Shown: positions 6,756 to 11,629 of the stretch, in pieces
Layout: the number at the start of each line of letters is the position of its first letter
Position numbering within the stretch: the stretch's first letter is position 1
NCBI GenBank assembly: GCA_905236595.1
Contig: CAJORE010000078.1
Location: 1-11,629, forward strand
Length of the DNA: 11,629 nucleotides
Direction of reading: 5' to 3'
Source of the DNA: an uncultured Selenomonadaceae bacterium
GTDB lineage: Bacteria > Bacillota > Negativicutes > Selenomonadales > Selenomonadaceae
Translations under genes and position numbers: made by a program
The notes under the pieces: model-generated
The model's input: the letters and a program-made list of their open reading frames with translations, nothing else
What the model was told of the DNA's origin: nothing
Database searches by the model: none

Positions 6756-7784
6756 TCATTCGGCAACGACACGGTTACGCCCCGATTCCTTGGCACGGTA
6801 CAGCCGCTTGTCCGCCGCGTTTATGTTTTCGTCCGGCGTCAGGTGCGAATCATACTCGGCGCAGCCAAAGCTCATGGTTACCTTAAGTTCCCGCTCCCCA
6901 TAACGACAAACAGATTCTTCGATGCTCAAGCGAATACGTTCCGCCACCCGGCGCACATTTTCAATATCCGCTCCCGCAAACAACAACAAAAATTCCTCGC
7001 CGCCCCAACGATAAATGCTGTCTTTTTCGCGCACATTGCCCCGCATAACCTTTGCTACGTGCCGCAAAACGGCATCACCGGCATTATGCCCGTAAGTATC
7101 GTTGAACACTTTGAAATGATCAATGTCGCACATTATCAACGACAGCGTCTCCGTATTGTCTTCTTGCAACAAATAACGGTATTTTGTCTGCATATCGCCA
7201 AAGAAACATTGTCGATTTTTAAGCCCCGTCAACTTATCTTTTTGCGCCGCATCCAAAAACAAATCCGACTCCAGGGCAATGCCGCAAATAAACGCCGCTA
7301 TGGATAAGCGTTTTACATCTTCATTTTCGTCAAATCCGACTGCGGCACCGAGTTTGTTGATAACCTGAAAAGCGCCGATGACTTCGCCGCGACAATCGGA
7401 AACGGGCAAAACCATCACCGACTTGGTGACGTACCCCGTGTCCTTGTCCACTTTGGCGTTAAAGCGAGCGTTGTTGTACGGATCATTGGTAATGACGGGA
7501 CAATTTTCCGCCAACGCCTGCCCAACCAAGCCTTCGCCCTCATTTATCTCGATAAGTTTCACACCGGTGGCCGCCGTAGTCACCAACTTATGCTCCACTT
7601 TGTCCCAGCGCCAAAAACTCGCCCGATCGGCATTTACCAACACACGCCCCAATTCCGCAAAATCGGCAAACACATTATTGTGCCCTTCGCCGTCGGCGTT
7701 ATTCTGCCGCATCTCGGTATAAAGCCGTTCCATAACGGTAAAAATACTGTCCAATATTCTTACTTCGTCGGTATTGCTGTCCAT
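6756..7784 (-). CDS. GAF-GGDEF diguanylate cyclase
   Basis: 342 residues with no membrane segment or signal peptide, so cytoplasmic. The N-terminal GAF domain (about 40-175) resembles those of cyclic-nucleotide phosphodiesterases: DKDTGYVTKS (113-122) and VINK...F...ED (141-156), close to the NKFDE motif. The C-terminal GGDEF domain (about 180-342) makes c-di-GMP from two GTP: LTGLKNR (185-191), CDIDHFKVFNDTYGH (219-233) with a metal-binding Asp, and an intact GGEEF active site (261-265). RxxD (252-255), five residues before GGEEF, is the inhibitory I-site, so product feedback is expected. AGGAG lies 5 bases before the ATG. It follows the metallo-hydrolase by 98 bases and precedes fruK by 80. 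The synthase role is well supported; the GAF ligand is inferred. Confidence 0.94.
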   Translation of the reverse strand: MDSNTDEVRILDSIFTVMERLYTEMRQNNADGEGHNNVFADFAELGRVLVNADRASFWRWDKVEHKLVTTAATGVKLIEINEGEGLVGQALAENCPVITNDPYNNARFNAKVDKDTGYVTKSVMVLPVSDCRGEVIGAFQVINKLGAAVGFDENEDVKRLSIAAFICGIALESDLFLDAAQKDKLTGLKNRQCFFGDMQTKYRYLLQEDNTETLSLIMCDIDHFKVFNDTYGHNAGDAVLRHVAKVMRGNVREKDSIYRWGGEEFLLLFAGADIENVRRVAERIRLSIEESVCRYGERELKVTMSFGCAEYDSHLTPDENINAADKRLYRAKESGRNRVVAE

Positions 7785-7840
7785 GACATCTCCTCACCGT
7801 GTCCTTCAACACGCCACCATAGCCGATCTCATCTCGATTC

Positions 7841-7854
7841 GCCGACCGGTCGGC
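7841..7854. repeat. 14-base perfect palindrome upstream of the GGDEF gene
   Basis: GCCGACCGGTCGGC is exactly self-complementary and lies 57-70 bases before the GGDEF start, in the 98-base gap after the metallo-hydrolase gene. It could be an operator or a short hairpin (5-base-pair stem, CCGG loop). There is no U-tract, so it is not a terminator. I see no clear promoter hexamers in this gap. Confidence 0.4.
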
Positions 7855-7882
7855 CATGCCGCTTTACTCGTCAAACCGCCGC

Positions 7883-8713
7883 TCACACGACAATATTGTC
7901 GGCTATTTTCGCAAACGAAACATTGCCCATGGCTCCAAATGTTTTATCCATATCTTTCAGTTCGTCGTCATTTCGCCACGGCGCATGATGAACCAATACC
8001 AATTTCTTGGCGGATGCGGCACGCGCTATCTTTATGCCTTCTTGCGGGGTTGAATGTCCATAACCCTTATACCGCAAGTATTCCTCGTCCGTATATTGCG
8101 CGTCATACAACAAAAGATCGCAATTTGCCGCAAAATCGACAAGTGCGGCAACGGATTCGGGCGAATGTTCAAAATCCGTGGCGTATACCAGGGACTTATT
8201 CCCATACGTCAGCCGAAAAAGCGTTGCGCCGCCGGGATGCGCCCCTTCTTGCGCCACAACTTTCACCGCGCCGACGTTAAATTCCGTCCTTGTCGGCGGC
8301 AATTCATGAATCACGCATTTTGCCGAATAATCATCGAGCAGACACGGCCAAAACGGCGGCGATATATAGCGGTCAATCGCCGCCTTGACCGTCAACCCGG
8401 CTCGCGGCACGGCATAAATATCAATCAATCGCTCCTTTTGCCCAAGCGCGGAAAAAAACGGCAACCCCACGATATGATCAATGTGCATATGCGTCAAAAG
8501 CAAGGTGACGTTCGTGCCGACTTGCGGGATTGCTCCGGCAATGCCCGATCCGGCGTCAAGATATATCTCCTCGTTTCCCGCCCGCACCAAATAACAGGAT
8601 GTAGCGCCGCCGTACAACGCTACTTTACCGCCTTCGCCGGGCATCGAACCACGCGTTCCCAAAACCTTCAAACGCATATCGGCAACGATATTGGCATTAC
8701 TCGCATTATCCAA
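7883..8713 (-). CDS. Metallo-beta-lactamase-fold hydrolase, candidate cyclic-nucleotide phosphodiesterase
   Basis: 276 residues from a TTG start, 264 from the ATG at 8677. It is soluble with no signal peptide. Near the N-terminus is LGTRGSMP, usual for RNase Z-like/class II phosphodiesterase-like members. With TTG numbering, the zinc motif HMHIDH is at 75-80, then His159 (GAHPGG), Asp180 (YATDFEH), YDAQYT with GYGHST (His220), and a terminal VHHAP. The text around HxHxDH (HMHIDHIVGLPFFSA) is close to the class II cyclic-nucleotide phosphodiesterase signature as I recall it, with a few deviations. The TTG has AAGGGGGG 8 bases upstream and overlaps the stop of the cyclase gene; the ATG has no visible ribosome binding site but matches where homologues usually begin. 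Translational coupling to an adenylate cyclase suggests cAMP turnover, but this fold also includes nucleases and other hydrolases. Confidence 0.87.
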   Translation of the reverse strand: MDNASNANIVADMRLKVLGTRGSMPGEGGKVALYGGATSCYLVRAGNEEIYLDAGSGIAGAIPQVGTNVTLLLTHMHIDHIVGLPFFSALGQKERLIDIYAVPRAGLTVKAAIDRYISPPFWPCLLDDYSAKCVIHELPPTRTEFNVGAVKVVAQEGAHPGGATLFRLTYGNKSLVYATDFEHSPESVAALVDFAANCDLLLYDAQYTDEEYLRYKGYGHSTPQEGIKIARAASAKKLVLVHHAPWRNDDELKDMDKTFGAMGNVSFAKIADNIVV

Positions 8714-10541
8714 TGGATTGACCCCCCTTGCCGTTTTTGAACGAACGAAACGCAAAAATTGTCATCGGCTCCGCTTTGCCTTTCATTTGAATATCGCCGG
8801 CCAACACAAAATTCGCTTTGTCTTTCAGCATATCAGCCACGACCTTCGAAACATAAACGTGTCCGCCGGGAGCGTTTTCTTCAAGCCGCGCCGCCGTATT
8901 CACCGTATCGCCGATAACCGTATAATCCATACGCGCCTCGGACCCTATTTTGCCGACCACCGCACTGCCCCAATTAACACCGATGCCAAACGCCACCTGC
9001 CGCTTGTATTGTCGGCTTATGCTTTCGTTCAATGCGGCGCCTTCTTTTACCATAAGCGCCGCCGCTTTCACGGCGAGCAACACGGCCTCGTCACCGTAAT
9101 CGTCGGCCTTCCAATACGCCATTGTGCAATCACCGATAAATTTATCCACCGTACCTTTGCAATCCATAACGCATTTCGTCGTCAACGTCAAATATTGGTT
9201 AAGTATAGAGACAACTTTCTGCGGATCGCCGATCTCCTCGCTCATGGACGTAAACCCGCGAATATCCACGAACAATACCGCCACATTCATAGTCTCGCCG
9301 CCCACTTGCAACGATTCCTTGCCGTGGGCAATATCCGCCGCCACATTGGCATCGAGAAACCGTCCCATTGCCAAAAGCAAATTTTCCATGCCCATCCGTG
9401 CCAAAGCATAATTTGTTACAATAGCTCCGACGAATAATATGCTAAGCGCCAAAGGAATCCATGTAACGTGCAAAATCGTGCCGCTTGCATAAAAAATTTT
9501 ACAAAGCGCCAACCAAGCCGCGCAAAGTCCCAACCATAAGCATACGGATTTTCGCATATTGGCCACACGAAAGCAAAATTCCGCACAATACGCTACGACG
9601 AACAACACAAAAACCTGCGGAAAATCCGCCGCTTCACGAGGGAAAAAACCTTTGGCATACGCTTCGATGGCATTGGCGTGTACCTCCGTGCCGTACATAA
9701 AGCTGGGTCTTGTAATGGCCGTGGCAAAATTATCGTCGCTGCCCGGCAAACAAATGCCGATTATGACGATTTTATCCTTGTATTTTTCCGCGGCAACCTT
9801 GCCCTCCAACAAATCCGCAAAATTTATGCCGGTATAATAGCTCGTTGCCGTAAACGGCAGGTAAAACACGCCGTTACCGATTGTCACCGGCGGCTCTTTC
9901 GCTGCAACGCCTTTATAATCGCAGTACCTTTCATACAATACCCGCGACAACGACTTTATTTGCCCTCGCTCAGCCGTATTCACATACAAAAGATCATGAC
10001 GCGTTATGCCGTCCATATCCTCAACATCGTTGATATGGCCGACATCAACGACCGAGTTAAGCGCGGCATAAGGCAGTCCCAACGGCAAAATTTGGTTCCA
10101 GGGTGCATAAGGGTCGCCTTCGACATCGGGCGCATTGTCGGGATCCACGGCACAGGCCATAACCACGTTGCCCAAGCGAGCGCAAGCCTCGACAAGCATT
10201 TTGTCCCCCTCGACGTCGGACGGATTGTTGCCGCTTATCAAACCATCCACCCCGATAACGGCAGGCCGGTCAGCGCCTTCGTTTAATACATCTATCCCTT
10301 TTGCCAAACCGCGCCTTAACCATGAGGATAACTTTCCGTACTTGTCAACGGTTTTTTGGTCGATACCGATTATAACTATGTTGTCGGTCTTTTGGCCAAC
10401 GCGTTGATAAAACCCGTCGGCGGCATTTAAGTCAAAATCGACCAACCACCGCGACGTTACAACGAACGTCACTAACAACGCCGCCAAAAGTGCATCGACG
10501 ATACGCATCACCAAATGGCGGTCAACCTGCCGTCCCCGCAA
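8706..10541 (-). CDS. CHASE2-domain transmembrane class III adenylate cyclase
   Basis: 611 residues from a TTG start. One N-terminal membrane segment (about 13-31) is followed by an extracytoplasmic CHASE2 sensor domain (about 35-300), three membrane segments (about 307-327, 332-352, 360-380), a short linker, and a cytoplasmic class III cyclase domain (about 418-595). All catalytic positions are intact: metal-binding Asp426 (FVDIRGFT) and Asp471 (KFIGD), ATP-selecting Lys467 and Asp539 (MDYTVIGD), and transition-state Asn548 and Arg552 (VNTAARL). Lys/Asp rather than Glu/Cys predicts cAMP, not cGMP. For the start, GGGAGG at 10549-10554 sits 7 bases before TTG 10541; a GTG at 10559 overlapping the previous stop would place that site inside the gene. 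It sits 14 bases after the LPP20-like gene and overlaps the metallo-hydrolase gene. The stimulus sensed by CHASE2 is unknown. Confidence 0.95.
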   Translation of the reverse strand: MRGRQVDRHLVMRIVDALLAALLVTFVVTSRWLVDFDLNAADGFYQRVGQKTDNIVIIGIDQKTVDKYGKLSSWLRRGLAKGIDVLNEGADRPAVIGVDGLISGNNPSDVEGDKMLVEACARLGNVVMACAVDPDNAPDVEGDPYAPWNQILPLGLPYAALNSVVDVGHINDVEDMDGITRHDLLYVNTAERGQIKSLSRVLYERYCDYKGVAAKEPPVTIGNGVFYLPFTATSYYTGINFADLLEGKVAAEKYKDKIVIIGICLPGSDDNFATAITRPSFMYGTEVHANAIEAYAKGFFPREAADFPQVFVLFVVAYCAEFCFRVANMRKSVCLWLGLCAAWLALCKIFYASGTILHVTWIPLALSILFVGAIVTNYALARMGMENLLLAMGRFLDANVAADIAHGKESLQVGGETMNVAVLFVDIRGFTSMSEEIGDPQKVVSILNQYLTLTTKCVMDCKGTVDKFIGDCTMAYWKADDYGDEAVLLAVKAAALMVKEGAALNESISRQYKRQVAFGIGVNWGSAVVGKIGSEARMDYTVIGDTVNTAARLEENAPGGHVYVSKVVADMLKDKANFVLAGDIQMKGKAEPMTIFAFRSFKNGKGGQSIG

Positions 10542-10548
10542 TGCCAAT

Positions 10549-10554
10549 CCTCCC
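10549..10554 (-). promoter_or_regulatory. Ribosome binding site that sets a TTG start for the cyclase
   Basis: GGGAGG on the minus strand, between the stop of the LPP20-like gene and the proposed TTG at 10541, at 7-base spacing. No other strong site precedes the alternative GTG (10559) or the later in-frame ATG (residue 12). Confidence 0.65.
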
Positions 10555-10555
10555 G

Positions 10556-11485
10556 TCACACATCGCCGCTGCCGGCGGAACCGTCATAATTGTCGTTAAA
10601 GCCGCGGATCCGGTGACTTACAAACATAACCGCGCCTCTATCCAAAAAATGCGACGCCATATTTTCGCGAAGTATACGATCGGAATCAATCTTCGTCAAA
10701 ACCGGGGTACTTCCGTCATTGGTTAATTCCGATGCTTTTATAATCAAAGGATTGTTGCCGACACGTTGCAAATTTCCCTTCATACCCGCCGCATAACCAA
10801 TCATTCCGTTCTCCAAGACCGTATTGTAATCAAGGTTGTTGTAGCCGTAAACCGTTTCATTACCCGCATTTTTTATTATCGGTGTCAATACGGGATTAAG
10901 TTCGCCGTCATCATCCGCCGCCGCATCACTGCAATCAATAATAAGCCCCGTATAATCTCCGACCGTCGGCTCCGTCACTCCGTAACTCGACGGCATCGGA
11001 AAAGCGTTTTTTTTCACCGGCTTAAACACTTCTTTGGCAACGGAATTTGTCACACCGTAAAGTGGAACGGCCACGGTTACGGTACAGACATTATCATCGT
11101 CATATTCTTCTTTTATAGTTTCGGCACCCTTAATAAAAGCTTCCACTTTACCGGCCGAAAAATACGCATTGGCGGTCACTTGTATTCCCGCCGCTTTTAC
11201 CGCCAAATTTCGATAGGCATCAAGCTCCGCCGCCTTCTTGGCAAAAACACGCGCTTGCAACCGGGTCTTGGCTCGTTCCGGCGGCAAGCCTTGCCCTTCG
11301 GCATAAATAACATCGTTTACCCACCAATCCGCTTCCGATTGAAGTGCCGCTTCAACGGTACAAAACGGCGCAACGACCGTCAAAAAAACAGCAACAACCG
11401 CGCCAAAGAACATATATCGGAATAAGCGCAACGCCCCATGCGCCACATCGGAATTTTGTCGCACTGTAAAATCTTGTTTCGGCAT
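10556..11485 (-). CDS. Secreted LPP20-like protein of unknown function
   Basis: 309 residues. A basic N-terminus and hydrophobic stretch (about 24-41) end in a plausible signal peptidase I site after TVEA (residue 46). There is no lipobox (the Cys at 42 is preceded by APF), so it is probably periplasmic or surface-exposed rather than a lipoprotein. The mature part opens with a helical region (about 75-155; ARVFAKKAAELDAYRNLAVKAAG) resembling LPP20/FlgT-like domains. A second region follows (about 175-290; TGLIIDCSD, PIIKNAGNETVYG, PLIIKA, ILRENMASHFLDRGAVMFV) of a type I recall in hypothetical envelope proteins of Negativicutes and deltaproteobacteria. I chose ATG 11485 for its AAAGGGG 8 bases upstream; an in-frame TTG at 11515 lacks one. 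It is the first gene of the signalling cluster, 14 bases before the CHASE2 cyclase, so it may modify or report the envelope signal that CHASE2 senses. That role is inference. Confidence 0.85.
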   Translation of the reverse strand: MPKQDFTVRQNSDVAHGALRLFRYMFFGAVVAVFLTVVAPFCTVEAALQSEADWWVNDVIYAEGQGLPPERAKTRLQARVFAKKAAELDAYRNLAVKAAGIQVTANAYFSAGKVEAFIKGAETIKEEYDDDNVCTVTVAVPLYGVTNSVAKEVFKPVKKNAFPMPSSYGVTEPTVGDYTGLIIDCSDAAADDDGELNPVLTPIIKNAGNETVYGYNNLDYNTVLENGMIGYAAGMKGNLQRVGNNPLIIKASELTNDGSTPVLTKIDSDRILRENMASHFLDRGAVMFVSHRIRGFNDNYDGSAGSGDV

Positions 11486-11493
11486 ACCAAACG

Positions 11494-11596
11494 CCCCTTT
11501 GTCATACGACTGCAATCATACCGTTTAATCCGTGAAGTCGCCGTGCAAATTCGACGAATACTCTAACTTATCCTGCCGCGAATGTTCTTTCATCGC
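11494..11596 (-). promoter_or_regulatory. Probable promoter/leader region of the signalling operon
   Basis: Between the terminator at the right edge and the LPP20-like start there is room for a promoter. A TATGAT (-10-like) lies at 11515-11520, about 30 bases before the ATG, but no good -35 hexamer is found at 16-18 bases; a TTGCAC (11543-11548) is 22 bases away. ATTCG-A-CGAAT (11549-11559) is a perfect short inverted repeat and a possible operator. The ribosome binding site AAAGGGG is at 11494-11500. Confidence 0.4.
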
Positions 11597-11600
11597 AAAA

Positions 11601-11626
11601 AAAAATCGGGCATAAGCCCGATTTTT
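11601..11626 (-). terminator. Rho-independent terminator of the gene to the right of the window
   Basis: A perfect 11-base-pair stem (11601-11611 with 11616-11626) has a 4-base loop. In the minus direction it is followed by an unbroken T run that continues to 11597 (nine T residues in all, counting the end of the stem). It therefore ends a minus-strand gene lying beyond the window and insulates the signalling operon. The plus-strand side has five T residues within the stem, so some bidirectional activity is possible. Confidence 0.9.
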
Positions 11627-11629
11627 CAA

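Noticed and set aside
7888..7901. A 14-base perfect palindrome CGACAATATTGTCG.
   Set aside because: It lies within the last codons of the metallo-hydrolase gene and encodes its C-terminal residues. Without a U-tract or other context it may be chance.
6657..11425. Long plus-strand open frames antisense to the GGDEF, metallo-hydrolase, cyclase and LPP20-like genes (6657-7307, 8054-8740, 8691-9437, 10766-11425).
   Set aside because: Their translations are Arg/His-rich with no family motifs, while the minus-strand frames hold complete enzyme signatures. They reflect codon bias on the coding strand.
11525..11593. A 22-codon minus-strand open frame between the right-edge terminator and the LPP20-like gene.
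   Set aside because: It has no ribosome binding site, its ATG directly follows the terminator T run, and it overlaps the likely promoter. I have no evidence that it is translated.

Overview
The window carries eight protein-coding genes on about 11.6 kb, packed tightly. One is an incomplete plus-strand gene at the left edge (mnmE). The other seven lie on the minus strand and read right to left. I see no rRNA, tRNA, insertion sequence, CRISPR array or phage gene, and no gene-free stretch above 300 bases; the largest gap is about 160 bases, at 683-844. Several features fit a diderm Firmicute of the Negativicutes type: moderate GC with a GCC/GGC-rich codon style, strong AGGAG-type ribosome binding sites, a cobA-hemD fusion, and a secreted LPP20-like protein next to a CHASE2 cyclase. 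That placement is inference at moderate confidence, because no marker gene here settles it.

Layout from the left: (1) the 3' two-fifths or so of mnmE (tRNA modification GTPase) ends at 682 and converges with the minus-strand genes at a strong hairpin terminator (767-812). (2) A two-gene unit encodes a fused uroporphyrinogen-III methyltransferase/synthase (cobA-hemD) followed, with an ATGA overlap, by a Bcr/CflA-type MFS exporter. (3) A fructose operon has fruK (1-phosphofructokinase) then fruA (fused EIIA-EIIB-EIIC permease). A 90-base intercistronic region with two hairpins separates them, and a terminator follows fruA. (4) A signalling cluster reads from 11485 down to 6756: a secreted LPP20-like protein, a CHASE2 transmembrane class III adenylate cyclase, a metallo-beta-lactamase-fold hydrolase and a GAF-GGDEF diguanylate cyclase. 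A strong terminator at the right edge (11601-11626) isolates this cluster from whatever lies upstream.

The most interesting part is the signalling cluster. The cyclase keeps all the metal, ATP-specificity and transition-state residues. The metallo-hydrolase has an HxHxDH motif whose surroundings resemble class II cyclic-nucleotide phosphodiesterases. The GAF domain of the diguanylate cyclase resembles the cyclic-nucleotide-binding GAF domains of phosphodiesterases, with a DxxTGYxT stretch and an NKFDE-like motif. Together these could form a compact circuit: an envelope signal sets cAMP synthesis, the hydrolase removes cAMP, and the GAF-GGDEF enzyme converts the cAMP level into c-di-GMP. It sits just upstream of a fructose uptake operon. 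The catalytic motifs are visible in the sequence; the wiring is a hypothesis.
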